A model generated the notes under the pieces. It had not been told where the DNA came from. It was given only the letters and a program-made list of their open reading frames with translations, and did not search any database. Shown in pieces: positions 12,324 to 25,299 of a stretch of 64,000 nucleotides of DNA. The stretch's first letter is position 1. Each line of letters begins with the position of its first letter. The stretch covers positions 1,555,001-1,619,000 of the forward strand of contig NC_092575.1 in NCBI RefSeq assembly GCF_037975245.1. The letters run 5' to 3'. The translations under genes were made by a program, and so were the position numbers. The DNA is from Apostichopus japonicus (taxonomy: Eukaryota; Echinodermata; Holothuroidea; Aspidochirotida; Stichopodidae).

Positions 12324-13020
12324 CTGATTATCCTTTGCAGTTAAGGAACTGGGGGGGGGGGGGGGCTAGAATGCAGGATGAGCTGTGGCAAAGAAAAATG
12401 GTGAACATAAACCTCCATAATCTCCACCCTTCTCTGCTAACTTTGTCACGAAAACTTGATCAAAATAAATCATGTTTCGTAAGTGTCACTTTCAAATTTG
12501 AATCTTATGCTGAAATTTGACGAGTTGCATCTCAGCTAAATAGTTTACTGATAACTATGAAAATAGTTTCATATATTTTGTTGCGATACTCTTGATATTA
12601 CTTATTCAAAAAGGCTTAATCATAAAAGCTGACTTTGTTAAAGCAATGAATTCAAGCCACTAGATAGCATCTATTCAGACGTGATCAATAGCGTGACTCG
12701 CATCCTATAAACAGCTGCATCTTTATCATGAAAAAGAAAAAAAAGTTTTATATATTTCTAAGAATTCGATGTATATATACTTCTCAAACTTGTGAATAGC
12801 ACGGCGACCCTGCTGGGAACATTGACAGCAATTTCGTTTGATTCATAAATAATGATCTTGATTTCTCTTATTTATTGCAATTTTTTTCTGAGGCCTTCAT
12901 CCTTTAGAATTTTAGAACCACTCTTTTGGGCTTCAAGTTCTAGCTATTTTTGGACGAATTGCATTCAATTATTTTCAAAATTAAAAGCACAGCACGTAAG
13001 TCAAAATGTACAACTTTCAG

Positions 13021-13097
<77 letters not shown>

Positions 13098-13300
13098 GGC
13101 ATACAATATAATCTATTAATGCAGTTCTCTTGATGTATGAGACATTCATTTTACCGTCTTAAAGCCAAAATTTATTTGAATATAAACAATTGCTTGGTTT
13201 ATACTTATTACAGTGAAATTGTCTCTTGGGATTTTGTAATTATTGTTCTCTAGATAGTCATACATATACAGCGTTGAAAGAATCTTGTGTTTCCTATTGC
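12322..13300. other. Unannotated AT-rich stretch
   Basis: I see no gene. It holds a G-run at 12,352-12,365 and a (CATA)(TA)n(TG)n compound microsatellite at 13,017-13,094. It is absent from block B, so it belongs to the material private to A. Confidence 0.5.
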
Positions 13301-14100
13301 TTTTGTGCAATTCTATACTACGAAAGAAAAACCTCTTGGCTTAATAATCAATTTTCGATTCAGTGCCTTTTCGTTTTCAAGGACACATCTTATTATTAAT
13401 ATTTCATGTTGCGTGCAAGACAGTGGTAAATGTTATACAAACGTGTAGCTTTATTTTTATGACATTGACGAAAACGCCAAGTAATTAGTTCACACATTTA
13501 TTGTCACGATTCAACGAAGGACTGAAATTAATCACACGACCAGAAAATAGCATGACATTGCTATTCGATCACAAATTGATTTCAATCATGATATTGCGGA
13601 TTGTTAACTATAAAGTCTTCGTGACGGCAGGATGTGTTCATCGGAAAGCAAGTTTACTTCGTTCATAAGGGAATAAAAAAGTTTCATTCAGATTTAATAA
13701 CATATTCTTCAAGGTTTCGGTCAGATTTAATAGCATTATTCTTATAACAGTAAAAACGCTGTTTTGAATTTATTCATTTTCTTAACGTTGTTCAAAGTAT
13801 TATCTTCTTCAACTTTAAGTACCAGTCCTGCAAAATCGACGATATCATGGTGAAACAGGCCAGGCATGGTAACGCTTACAACACAGTGATATAAAAAGGT
13901 GATAAAAACTTAGTTTTCAACACTTGCAGCTAATTGGACCGTTTGTTACAGCAAGCCCAACTAGCACACCACTTTTGTCATATTCTGGATACACTGTGTA
14001 CAATGTTTAGATTTGCTAGAATTGTTTACCATGTATAATCTCTCTCTCACAGCGTTTGTGTTTCGTACAACAAAAACCTCACACTCCCTTTATAGGTAAA
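13300..14100. repeat. Block A, resumption of homology with B
   Basis: 13,306-13,430 (GTGCAATTCTATACTACGAAA onward, and the TTGCGTGCA segment) matches 38,490-38,610. The rest to 14,100 is AT-rich with no recognised gene. Confidence 0.55.
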
Positions 14101-14109
14101 GGTTTTTCA

Positions 14110-16110
14110 CCCATGAAGGTGAGGATGAAAAGATCGATATATTTTTAAACCAATATAAAAAGGCTGTCAGAATACTTTAGTGAATCATTTGTTGGATAAT
14201 ATAGCGAAAAATTAAAACAAAGGTGAACTTTGCTGAATGTTTTACCAGCGAACAATATTGCAACGAATCGTCAAAGAAAAAAGACAATATTGCTTGATCT
14301 TTGGAATTTGGATATTTGAGTCCTTCTTGGATCTGTTTCGTGGCAGATGAGATCGCGAGTGTTTCAGTTTATACATGCTGTGATTATTTTGTGATTATTT
14401 GAAATATTGCAAACAATTATGAGGACATGGAGGTTCGGTCATATCAGGATCTACAATCAGAGAAACACTTCATCATCATATAGTTACAGAAAATGTTTAC
14501 ACCAGAAAAATGGATAAGTTTTATTAGTAAGGTAAGCAAAGGTTTAAAATGCAACTATAGGTCGACAATAAACAACGACCGGATTCATTTTTTCATTGAG
14601 GAACAGGATTAATTGAGGAAAATAATTACAAATTGAGCGTAAAGGTATGGACTCAGAGAGAATTTAAACGAGAGTAGGATGTTATGCGTAATTTACCATG
14701 TAAACTATTTTAAACTGAGTGTCAAAAATCATTCATATGGAGAAAAGAAATGGTTTTCCTAAAAAATTGCTTAGGATGTTCGTTGTAATTTCGAGAACCT
14801 CTATTTGTTTATGTGGCTGAATTCTTTTGGAAACAGAATTTCATAATGAAATGAATGTCTAGAAAGTCTTTGTGATATAAATGAATTCTTCAGCAATTAT
14901 CACATTTCGATCTTGTCATTGATGGATTATCGTTCATAAAGAAGGTAGGAATATTATCATAATTTAGTGAAAGTAAAAATATTTATCTCGTGTTATTTAT
15001 CAAAGATAAATGCTACCAGCGGATGTATGGATAAAAAAATCCGCTGTCAAACAACATATGCTCGTTGATTCTACCAAAAGGTTTACAGGTGCGATCGGAT
15101 TTCACCAAGCTTGTTACCATTTTTTGAGCTTGATATTGTATAATCAGTTGCTTACGGAGCACGTTTCATGGAACATTGAAATTCGAAGTCTTTTAAAGCA
15201 CGTAGAACATTCATTAACTTTTAAGCGGGCGGCAATTAATTATAATGCGCCCCATTCATGATTTTGCGTCTTGTCTACAATGAAAACACACAATCATAGG
15301 CGTAAGAAGTGGTGTATTTGTGGGGAGGGGCGGCAGCCCCCTGAGAGCAAAATACTCGTCGATTTCAGGGCACTGGCCTTTTGTTTCTCTGAGAAAATTT
15401 AGCCAAAAATTCATGTCATGATTGTTTGCCGATCAGCAAAAATTTCCAGGGCAAACACCTTCCGAAGATAACTCACATCTTCCAGGATTGTAACTCCAAT
15501 TTCGCACATTTTTAATTGATGTGATTCAATAAGCAAGTTCACGGTTGGTACTGAATTCGTTTTATATTCAATGTCAAAGGTAGAAATCTATACGTACGCT
15601 AAGTTTACTTGATTTGTAATATCTATTTGGTTTATTTTCTATATATGTTAATGGGTTAGTTTCTTATTAAATATTTTAGTGATAGTCAATTATCAATATG
15701 TACGTTTTTCGTCGAAATATGAATATTTTGCAAGCTGTTCGAGTATCCTTCCTGCAAAAGGGGAAACACAGCTTCGTATATAGAGACTGCAAAATTAATT
15801 GGTGCCAGCCAATTGATTTTTGTTGTTATTTGATTTTGGAATCAGAATGTTATGTGTTATACGTGTTATACGTGTACTATGACATCTCGACAATACTCTG
15901 TTTTAGAGTGCAGGACTAGGCCTATATCAGACGTCCCCAGTTTTTCTTGTTCTTTGAAAAGTGAAAAGTTATTTCGCTAGCCGTTCGAGTATCCTTCCTG
16001 CAAAGGGGAAAACACAGCTTATTATATATAGACTGCAAATTGATGTTTGTTGTTATTTGAATGTGAACGCTACTTTCTATAGTTGTTATGATTTTTATCT
16101 CAATACATTA
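14110..16110. repeat. Family F repeat, copy F1
   Basis: Nearly collinear with 18,715-20,680: GGCTGTCAGAATACTTTAGTG, then TTTCGTGGCAGATGAGATCGC, a conserved 250-base frame region (15,010-15,261), an ATAGGCGTA MITE end (15,297), and two TATA-bearing modules (15,752 and 15,995). This is a ~2-kb duplication spaced about 4.6 kb. Confidence 0.8.
15010..15261 (+). CDS. Small frame of unknown function shared by F1 and F2
   Basis: 83 codons. The central 43 residues (SAVKQHMLVDSTKRF through LLTEHV) are also encoded by F2 at 19,590-19,865 with one amino-acid change over ~130 nearly identical bases; the two ends differ in frame because of a one-base difference in an A-run before SAVKQ. I recognise no domain. 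Recent duplication alone could explain the shared frame, so coding status is doubtful. Confidence 0.2.
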   Translation: MLPADVWIKKSAVKQHMLVDSTKRFTGAIGFHQACYHFLSLILYNQLLTEHVSWNIEIRSLLKHVEHSLTFKRAAINYNAPHS

Positions 16111-16119
16111 CATGTATAG

Positions 16120-17196
16120 AGATATTGTAACAGTAAGTGGGACTCTCTCTTCTCTTAAAAATTTTTCAGCGTCTTCATACAAAGTTCTTTTTCTCTGAAA
16201 TTTCCAGAGTAAGCATATATCATATAGGCCAACAAAAGTTACTATTTTTTATTCCAGAATTGTATCTCATTCCATGACTTTTTCACCGATTTATGTCCAA
16301 ATTTGGCCAAATCCCTCTGAAAAACCGTTGAACCAAGGCTTTTTTGCACACGCTCCAAAACTTGTTTGTTTCCTTGTTTTTGATAATTAAGCCCCGCCTC
16401 CAAGTCTGGTTTGTAGCAGATTGGCAATGACTCAAGCCCCGCCTCCAAGTCTGGTTTGTAGCAGATTGGTTAGGACTCATGGCAGCTACATGTTAGATAT
16501 ACGAAAATGGCCACCCTCGCGACCAATTTTCAAAATTTATTGCACACTAATTTCATACACATTGTCGTACTGCATTTAATTTATATTAGGACTTCGTCTG
16601 TTTATAGCTCCATGGTTTTAGTAATATCAATTTAAGGATTGTACTGTTGTTCAGGTAGTTTTTCAGAGCAAGAGTCATGATAAGTTTGTTTGATTGCCCA
16701 TCAGGTATTTTTGTATAATTACGTATACACATTGTTGTGTTTACAAGTTTAGGCTAGGCCTACAGTAGTGCATCCTATATTAGGCCTTCATTTAGTATTG
16801 GCCACATTAGCATTGTACTGGTGGTGTTCAGGCAGTTTTGGGCCAGGGTACAGTATGTTTGTTCGATTGCCTTACAGTGTGTTTTAATTTTAACTTAAGT
16901 TTCCAACTTAAACTGTGACTCCATAAATTTAACATAATGTGAATGGGATAATACAACAACTATTAATTTGGAATAGAGTGTATATTGTGCATATCTAGAA
17001 CGAAGCATCATTATGAATTAACAGCTTGTTTGGTATTGGTATATTTCTTTAACCCCCCCCCAAAAAAAAAGAATTAAGAACAAAAATTATAATCTATCAC
17101 ATTTTATTTTCACTGGAGTATGTATAAAAGAGGAGCCAGCCATAGCATCACAACTTTTATAAGACTATAAAAATTGGATAAGGTTATGTTTTATTT
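16120..17196. other. No gene seen; contains a 45-bp tandem duplication
   Basis: The GCCCCGCCTCCAAGTCTGG unit occurs at 16,391 and 16,436 (two units through ~16,470). The rest is AT-rich with short unconserved frames. Confidence 0.5.
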
Positions 17197-17827
17197 TAGG
17201 GATGCACCGGATCCAAATTTTTGGATCCGGCCGGAACCGGATTTTGCCGGATAGTACGTGAAATCCGGCCGGATAAAATCCGGCCGGAACCGGATACTTT
17301 CATTACACAAAAGAAATCATTAATAAGAAGTAGAAGTATGAAACAAGGAGCAAATCTTAGGTGAGGTATATGCATATTACAAAGAAGGTGAAATTAAGAC
17401 CCCATTTATGAGATTAAATATGACTTGAAGTGGTGTAATCTACATTCTTTAATAAAATAACTACAATATTAAACTGATGAAGGCTGCAAGAAATGATTTC
17501 ACTGCAAACTTTATTTGTTGTATATAGCTTCATATAATTACAGTAGTTGTATTGTTTTGGTTGATCTTTAGAAACAGTGGGTCAGACCATTGAGAAAATT
17601 AAATTAAACATGTTAAACCTAATGTTTCCTTACTTTGAATGTTTTTATTAATTTTTGGAAATAGTTTACATTGATTTAAGTTAATACCAACACCTTTTTA
17701 AGGGATGATTCAGGCCAGATTTTGAAAAAGATCCGGCCGGATTTTGAAAAATATCCGGCCGGAACCGGATAATTTCTCACTATCCGGCCGGATAGTCCGG
17801 CCGGACCGGATATCCGGTGCATCCCTA
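17197..17827. mobile_element. hAT MITE with CCGGCCGG-rich ends and perfect 8-bp target duplication
   Basis: 631 bases. Terminal inverted repeat TAGGGATGCACCGGAT at both ends, flanked by identical octamers ttttattt (17,189-17,196 and 17,828-17,835). Seven copies of the palindrome CCGGCCGG lie in the two subterminal zones (three left, four right), and the ~380-base core is AT-rich. TAGGG-type ends with an 8-bp duplication are hAT hallmarks. No transposase frame, so nonautonomous. The perfect duplication suggests fairly recent insertion. Confidence 0.93.
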
Positions 17828-17835
17828 TTTTATTT

Positions 17836-18585
17836 ATAAGGATATAAGATGTATAACTATAAGGTTATAAGAAGTATGTTTAGCTTTCTTTTGAACCTGT
17901 GATGTTTGACATCAAATATTCAAAGAATTAAAAGAAAATACTAAAATGGAGAGGAACTGGGGTGGCTATAAGGGGAGGAGGAGGCCACCCATCACTTTCA
18001 ATTAAAAACTTGTAATCTACTTGTACATAAATTTTTCCAAGTCATAAATCCACGAAATCTTCATGTCAAAATTATTGAGAAGGAAAAACGTGGGTTGTTT
18101 TGATACTTGGAAGTGTACACAGTTTTGATGGTAGTCACCACTACAGTCTACAGTAACGTACAGTAGGTCGATAGGCCTAGCTTTCTCAAGGTGGGCATCA
18201 AGAATATGGTCGAGTTGTTCGCCTCTTCTTATTTGACTGTTGTCATTGACGTCAAACTATATGACCAAAAATATTATATATATTGATATTGATAATTGTA
18301 GAGACAGAGCAAAGATATGAAACTAGGAATCGAAATTAGAACTTCCAGTATTGAGATACTGCATCATTGATGCTCTTGTTTATTGATGATGGCATAACAC
18401 GTGTGGTTATGAAAAGATCTTTTTTTTTAAAAATCGATATGACCAATGGATGGCTGTCAGAAATACTGTATGGGAATATTGGTTGGATATTCTAGCGAAA
18501 AGTAATAGCGAAAAGTGGATAGCGTCAAAAGACTTACCAACTAACAATATTGCAACAAATCGCCAACGAAAGATAATATTGCTTC

Positions 18586-18620
<35 letters not shown>

Positions 18621-18714
18621 CTGCAAAGTAAATTCGGGCAGCGAGTTAATTTTTGTTGTTACTTGAATGTGAACGCTACTTGCTATACTTGTTATGTTTT
18701 TTTTATTATATCAT
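17836..18714. other. No gene seen; partial F unit at the right end
   Basis: AT-rich. From 18,450 an F-like segment (GGCTGTCAGAAATACTGT, CTAGCGAAAAGTAATAGCG) leads to a module whose TATA element has become a (TA)n run (18,586-18,616). Confidence 0.5.
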
Positions 18715-20680
18715 ATGACGTGTGGTGATGAAAAGATTGGTATATTTCTAAACCGATATGACCATGAGATGGCTGTCAGAATACTTTAGTGAATCATTTG
18801 CTGGATATTTTAGCGGAAAGTAACAGCGAAAAGTAATAGCGAAAAGTGGACTGTGTCAAAAGATTTACCAACGAATAATATTGCAACGAATCGCCAACGA
18901 AAGATAATATTGCTTGATCTTTCGAATTTGGAAATTTGTGTCCTACTTGAATATGTTTCGTGGCAGATGAGATCGCGAGTGTTTCAGTTTATACATGCTG
19001 TGAATATTTTGTGATTATTTGAAATATTGCATACAATTAAGAGGACATGGAGATTCGGACATTAGGATATATATTCAGTGAAACACGCCATCATCATTAT
19101 ATACCTTGGTTACAGAAACAATTTACACAACAACAAATGGATACGTTAGTTTGGTAAGGTGAGTACAAGAATAAACATGCACATGGAAGGCGAGAATAAA
19201 AATATGACCTGATTCATTTTCATTGAGAAAATGAGATTAACCGAGGAGAATAATTTAGAATGTTAACGTATGGTCTCAGGGAGAAATTAAACGAGAGTAG
19301 GATGTTGTGCGTAATTTACCATGTAAACTATTTTAAACTGAGTGTCAAAAATGATTCATATGGAGAAAAGGAATAGTTTTCCTAAAAAATTGCTTAGGAT
19401 GTTCGTTGCAACTTCGAGAACCTCTATTTGTTTATGTGGCTGAATTCTTTTGGAAACAGAATTTCATAATGAAATGAATGTCTAGAAAGTCTTTGTGATA
19501 TACATGAATTCTTCAACAATTATCACATTTCGATCTTGTCATTGATGGATTATCGTTCGTAAAGAAAGTAGGAATATTATTATAATTTAGTGAAAGTGAA
19601 AATATTTATCTCGTGTTATTTATTAAAGATAAATACTGCCAGCGAATGTATGGATAAACAATCCGCTGTCAAACAACATATGCTCGTTGATTCTACCAAA
19701 AGGTTTATAGGTGCGATCGGATTTCACCAAGCTTGTTACCATTTTTTGAGCTTGATATTGTATAATCAGTTGCTTACGGAGCACGTACCATGGCATATAG
19801 AAATTCAAAGTCTTTCAAAATACGTAGAACATACATTAACTTTTAAACGGAGCGGCAATTTATAATTTGCCCCATTCATGATTTTGCATTTTGTCTACAA
19901 TGAATACACACAACCATAGGCGTACGAGGTAGTGTATCTGTTGTGTGTGTGGGGGGGGGGGGTGGCGGCGCGGTCCCCTTAGAGCAAAATACTTGTCGAT
20001 TTCATGGCACTGGCACTTTGTTTTTCAGAGCAATTTAGCCAAAAATTTATGTCATGATTGTTTGCCGATCAGGGAAAATTTTCAGGGCAAACACCTTCCG
20101 AAACAAGTTCACGGTTTGTACCAAATTCGTTTTGTATTCAATTTCAAAGGCAGATATCTACATAGGCTAAGTTTACTTGATTTGTAATATCTATTTGGGT
20201 TATTTTCTATGTATGTTACTGAGTCAGTTTCTTATTAAATATTTTAGTGATTGTCAATAATCAATATTTACGTTGCTCGTCGAAATATGAATATTTTTGC
20301 AAGCCGTTAGAGCTTCCTTTCTGCGAAAGGGGAAACACAGCTTCGTATATATAGACTGTAAAGTTGATTGGACGTGTCAGTGAATTGATTTTTGTTGTTA
20401 AATGAATGTGGAATCAGAATGTTATGTGCCATACATGTACTATGTAGAAAGAGTCGACAATACTCTGTTTTTGAGTGCAGGACTAGGCCTATATCAGACG
20501 TCCCCAATTTTTCTTCTTCTTTGAAAATGAAAAGTTATTTCACCAGCCGTTCGAGTGTCCTTCTTGCAAAAGGGGAAACACAGCTTCGTATATATAGACT
20601 GCAAATCGATTTATGTTGTTATTTGAATGTGAACGCTACTTTCTATAGTTGTTATGGTTTTATTGATGATGGCAATGACG
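18715..20680. repeat. Family F repeat, copy F2
   Basis: Aligns with F1 (14,110-16,110) and, for its first ~800 bases, with 38,770-39,540. It contains the second unknown frame (19,590-19,865), the ATAGGCGTACG MITE end (19,917) followed by a G-run, and TATA-bearing modules at 20,320 and 20,563. A further partial copy follows directly at 20,690-20,855. Confidence 0.8.
19590..19865 (+). CDS. Small frame of unknown function, F2 copy
   Basis: 91 codons, sharing the SAVKQHMLVDSTKRF...LLTEHV core with 15,010-15,261 but with a different N-terminus. No recognised motif; reported only because the frame is shared. Confidence 0.2.
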   Translation: MKVKIFISCYLLKINTASECMDKQSAVKQHMLVDSTKRFIGAIGFHQACYHFLSLILYNQLLTEHVPWHIEIQSLSKYVEHTLTFKRSGNL

Positions 20681-20859
20681 TGTGGTGATGAAAAGATTGG
20701 TATATTTTTTTATACCGATATGACCATGAGATGGCTGTCAGAATACTTTAGTGAATCATTTGTTGGATATTCTAGCGAAAAGTAATAGCGAAAAGTGGAC
20801 TGTGTCAAAAGATTTACCAGCGAACAATATTGCAACAAATCGCCAATGGAGAAAAGGAA

Positions 20860-22760
20860 TAGTTTTCTTAAAAGCTTGCTTATGATGTTTATCGCAATTT
20901 CGGGAACCTGTATTTATCTTTTGGAAACAGGTTTTCATAATGATATGAATGTCTAGAAGATCCTTGTGATATAAAACGGAATCAACCCGTGTACAATGAA
21001 AGTAAACACAATCAGCGATGTTGGTGTGTAAACTTACTCAAGTTAAGTTACAAGGAAAACGCTTCCCAGGACATTAATCCATTGACAAAGGTTAGTTCTT
21101 CCTGAAAATTTACAGTAGCGTGCATGTATCTGTCATAAACGGATTTTGCTTCATCGCAACGAACGTTTGGGTTAATTTGTTCTAATTCAAGTCTATTTTT
21201 CAACAGTGAGTAGATAACAGTATACCATTTCCAAATCTACACAAATATTCACACACATCAAATGTAGCGATAAAACATTTTTTTTTGGCTTGACAGAAAG
21301 GATAAGTACCGTCTAAAAGTCGTTGATAATGGAGAACGATGGTATTATATGCACATACTTAAATAAACACGTGTTTGCATGTAGCCATGGTTTAAGTTAT
21401 TTGGAGAAAACAAAAGGCTTGCAACGATAAATGAATGTATGTATACCTCCAACTACCATTTAAGTAAGGAAAGAATAATACTGTTTCTTAGGGTATTCAG
21501 TACAGCTACAATTAATTGAATGATCTGCATTAATGTTAAAAAATTAATGTTCTTCTTGTTTGCGTAAAAATCTTTGAAGATTGCAAAATGTGTTGTCGCA
21601 CAATGGGTACATATGCTTAATAGTAGGCCAATCGGTTTTAGCACGATAATATTTCTTTAAAGTATTACAATTACAAGTGCGTTCATCTTATCTTAATCCA
21701 TTTGGCATCTGGATATCTCAGATTTTTAACAGTCACTTAATAACAAACTATTTTATACTTGATCCGACACCACAATCAGGAGAAGCACGTCACCTAGCCT
21801 GACTAAAGTGATATTTTGTACGCATGGGAATGTTGAAGAACTGAATAAACTCGATTCACGAGATTCACAGACAATATCATTATAAATGTAGTCTATGCCA
21901 AATAACGATATTGGATGAAACTTTGGAAACTTGGAAAGCTTTTGTCCCGACGTATTACATCCTTGTCAAACAATTTATAATATTATTAATGATATAGAGT
22001 ATAAAATCATTCTACGGAATATTCCAAAATGCATTCTGAATTATTAACTATTTTGTTCTATTTAGATTAACACAGTGAAAGGGTTTCATTACAGAAAACT
22101 ATAGAAAACCATCTTTAATAAATATTTATGAGATGCAGATGCAGAGAAAGGTCATAGGGTCCTAGAGAACAAGGAAATTTCACTCCACTACAAGAAAACT
22201 TAATAATTAATTTGTAATTGGAAACTACAATCGTTTACTTTTTAGTTTTTGTTTGTAAATTATCTTCACCTACCTACTGGACAGTTTCCTGATATATTCA
22301 AGTTATTCCACTCAGTTGATTTCGACTCAGCCAGGGAAATGACAGGTAACCTACGCATATACATCGTATATGTATAAGCCTAACACATAACATATCTTGA
22401 GTTAGGTTCACTTGTATAATTTACGTTTGCGTGGATCAAGGAATGGCGTGTTTTTGGTCATGGCTAAGCATTTGATCACACTTAAATCACAGAAATCCTC
22501 TTATCTTCTATTTTCAAAATTGTTGCAGAATACGTTAGTTTTCCCCAGCTATTAGGCCGGCATCAAACTCTTGATTATTGCTTCAGGAAAGTATTTTCTA
22601 AGAAACCCAAGCAAGGGTACACTATATTAGAATAATGGATAAACACAAAGTAGTCATTGATAAGTACACATGTCTTTGATGAATGGAAATACCAAGGTAA
22701 CTTGAGGCATATGAGTCTCTGATTTACTACCATGAAAGGTATGAGCCTACGGATGCATTA
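20860..22760. repeat. Block A right part, paired with 39,430-41,560
   Basis: Collinear landmarks in both copies: CCTTGTGATATAAAACGGAATCAACC (about 20,960; 39,536), ACATTAATCCATTGACAAAGG, GTAGCCATGG, the CTACTGGATA-type segment, and the end GATGCATTATGCAGTTT (22,753; 41,530). No recognised gene; short frames are not conserved. Confidence 0.75.
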
Positions 22761-22954
22761 TGCAGTTTGGAGAAAGAAACAAAACCGATTTTTTTCATAT
22801 TTGATTACACGTTAGTTTAAATATATGTAGCCAACCCACTAGATGTTCTAGAGTATACGACAAGTACATTGTTCTTGTTGAGTATTATTTTCATTATCTT
22901 GTTACAAAACGTAAAAAAACATTAACAACAATTTACATAACAACATGATGTCTG

Positions 22955-23065
22955 CTTGACTTCCTGTTTTCTTTGAATTGAATGTGTAAAAGTAAGTTGG
23001 CCTGACGTTTCGATCCTAGCAGGATCTTCTTCAAAGGCTAAATGACAAGAATCTTGCTCCCCATA
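22955..23065 (-). repeat. Retroelement-like tail fragment
   Basis: A short segment containing GACGTTTCGATCCTAGCAGG and ATCTTCTTCAAAGGC reads on the minus strand FEEDPARIETSGQLTF. I recall this phrase from the 3' ends of dispersed retroelements in many animals. It lies just upstream of the hAT relic. The assignment is tentative. Confidence 0.3.
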
Positions 23066-23252
23066 CATAAAAGATATTGACCTCACTGATACACATGTGC
23101 ACACCTGCCACCTGGATGAATCTCATAGTTTACATATAGGTACAGGTTATTCAGCAGAAAATTGAACTACCTTTTCTTCGATGACAAAGTGCTCAGAAAT
23201 ACAGTCAGTCAACGTTTAGTCGATCAACATGTCATATAGAAAAAGTCATCCA

Positions 23253-24850
23253 ACTTGGTACCATTTTGAAAAACTACCGTCAAAGCAACAACAGGGTGTA
23301 GAGCAACATGCAAAGCTTGTGGATACGAGTTGATGTGGCTTTTAAAACAAATGAAAGTTCACTATGACAAGTGCAACCAAGGTGCCACCCAGGCCCAAGA
23401 ATCCCCACAAGCACCAAGTACATCAACGAAGTCTACAGCTACTACTGAGCCACAGTCAAACGGTCAGCACCAGCTTCAGATGATGCAAGTCAAAAGAAAA
23501 GAGTGCTGTATAGCTTTTTCTTCAAAACCTCTTCGAAACAGAAGGAAAGTACTTGATGAGCAGGTTGCAAGAATAATATATGCCACTAATTCTGCATTCC
23601 GTGTTGTGGAACATCCTGAATTTGTTGATATGACAGGTATATTGACACCAGGATACGTCCTTCCATCTAGAAAGGAGGTAGCTGATAAGTACTTGCCTCC
23701 AATTTATGAAAAGGAAGTTGGCAGATTTGTTGCAAGTGGGGGTTGTGTGTCTTGGACTTGATGGTGTGTCAAATGTCCACAATGAGCCTATTGTCTGTGA
23801 AACTGTGACCACTTGCAGTGGCCATGTCTATTTGGTGGATAATGTGGACACCTCCGGGAAATTATATTGTAACCATTGTCACAGCATCAATCGAAAAGGC
23901 CCAGAAGTACTTTGGCTGCCGAATTGAAGTGTTGTGACTGATAGTGCTGCAAATGTGGCTGCGATGAGGATGAAGCTTGAAGAGAACATAGCAAACCTGT
24001 TGAAATATGGATGTTCTGCACATATTCTTAATCTGTTTGCTCATGACTTAGAAATAGCAAACGTGAAGAAACATGTGGTGTGCGTGGTTAAATACCACTA
24101 AATAACCACTTTGTTAGTGTAAAGTACCGTCAAGAGAGATACAGTGCCCTGGTGATGCCTCGAGAAGTGGAACATAATGTCTGATTGTTTGGGTGTCTAC
24201 CTAAGTAACTGATCCATTATCTGAAAGATATGTGAGGAAAACAGGGAGATGATTGACACTAATATAAGGGGTTAGGTATCCAACCTGGCACTGAAGCGAC
24301 AATCAGAGGATCTCAATGCCCGCCTATCTCCAATTGTACTGGCACTGGACAACATGCAAAGAGATACCACAATACTTGCAGAAGCCACTAAATTTTGGAA
24401 GGAACTGTGGGGGAAACTTACAGCATTTGGATGTCCAGGATGTAATGAAGAAGTTTGAAGCAAGCATGCCGTAACTCCAGCACATCTGCTTCCAACCATG
24501 TTGCATCCCACCCTGCAGTGAAAGTCCCTGAAACCAGACTAACAGGGAGCTGCCGTAGGATATGCAAGTGGGAATTGGCCATCACTTATGTTTGAGAATA
24601 AACAATTCCAGGCAAGTTTGCTGATGGTCTTACAAAGGCTGTCAGCCCAGCTGAATGGCTGCGATCCCACAAATGCATGGTCCAGGAAGAGAACCTAATA
24701 GTTGTTAAGCTATTGTTTTCTGCTTCATCTGGTGTGGGGCGAGTTTTCAGCTCATATGGTCTGGTCCACTGTAAGCTGAGAAACCGCCTTGGAACTCATA
24801 TATCTGATTAGCTTGTGTTCTTAAGCCTTGAACACGAAGAAGGACCCTGA
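23253..24850 (+). pseudogene. BED-type hAT transposase, broken
   Basis: Parts in order: a BED zinc finger with CKACG (Cys at 23,309 and 23,318) and HYDKC; an N-terminal body with DEQVARIIYATNSAFRVVEH and RKEVADKYLPPIYEKE; a frame change near 23,720 into VCLGLDGVSNVHNEPIV; a TGA at 23,925; then VVTDSAANVAAM (catalytic-region Asp) and YGCSAHILNL to a TAA at 24,099; a segment PIVLALDNMQRDTTILAEA (24,276-24,458); and a C-terminal dimerisation segment VGRVFSSYGLVH/KLRNRLG (24,716-24,850) with an in-frame TAG at 24,809. At least two frame changes and several stops make it non-functional. Terminal inverted repeats are not identified. Confidence 0.85.
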
Positions 24851-24989
24851 AACTTTAAAGTCTTTTGACTGTAAAATACACCTTCAAGTTTGCATTGCAT
24901 TGCAGTGTTTACGTTTTAGTGGTTATGTTGACAATGGTGGATTATTCTCTGGGGTAGATCTACACACTATCTTCTGGATCTTAGAGTTA

Positions 24990-25115
24990 CAGTTATCTCC
25001 TCGTGGTCATGGTGTTCTGGTTCCACTAGCATAACATTTGAATAGTGTTACAAATCTGGTATAATCAATAAAAGTAATTGGGATTTCAATGCGAAAGGCT
25101 CAGTACAGGCCTTCT
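24990..25115 (+). repeat. Dispersed 3' segment shared with 29,705-29,818
   Basis: GGTTCCACTAGCATAA through TTTCAATGCGAAAGGCTCAGTA occurs in both places at high identity. Here it lies directly 3' of the hAT dimerisation segment, so it may be the hAT element's 3' end; at 29,705 only this tail is present. Confidence 0.6.
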
Positions 25116-25299
25116 CATAAAGAATGGTAATGGAAACTTGATAATAATTCAAATTTCAGCATTATTTTTTTTTCTAAGTTAAAAATATCTCTACACACCT
25201 TGTGTGTAGACCATGCTAGGCTATATACCTAAGTTATGACATAAATATGCCTCAGAAAGCAACGTTTCACTTCTAAATGCCTACATTGGAGTCAGATTC

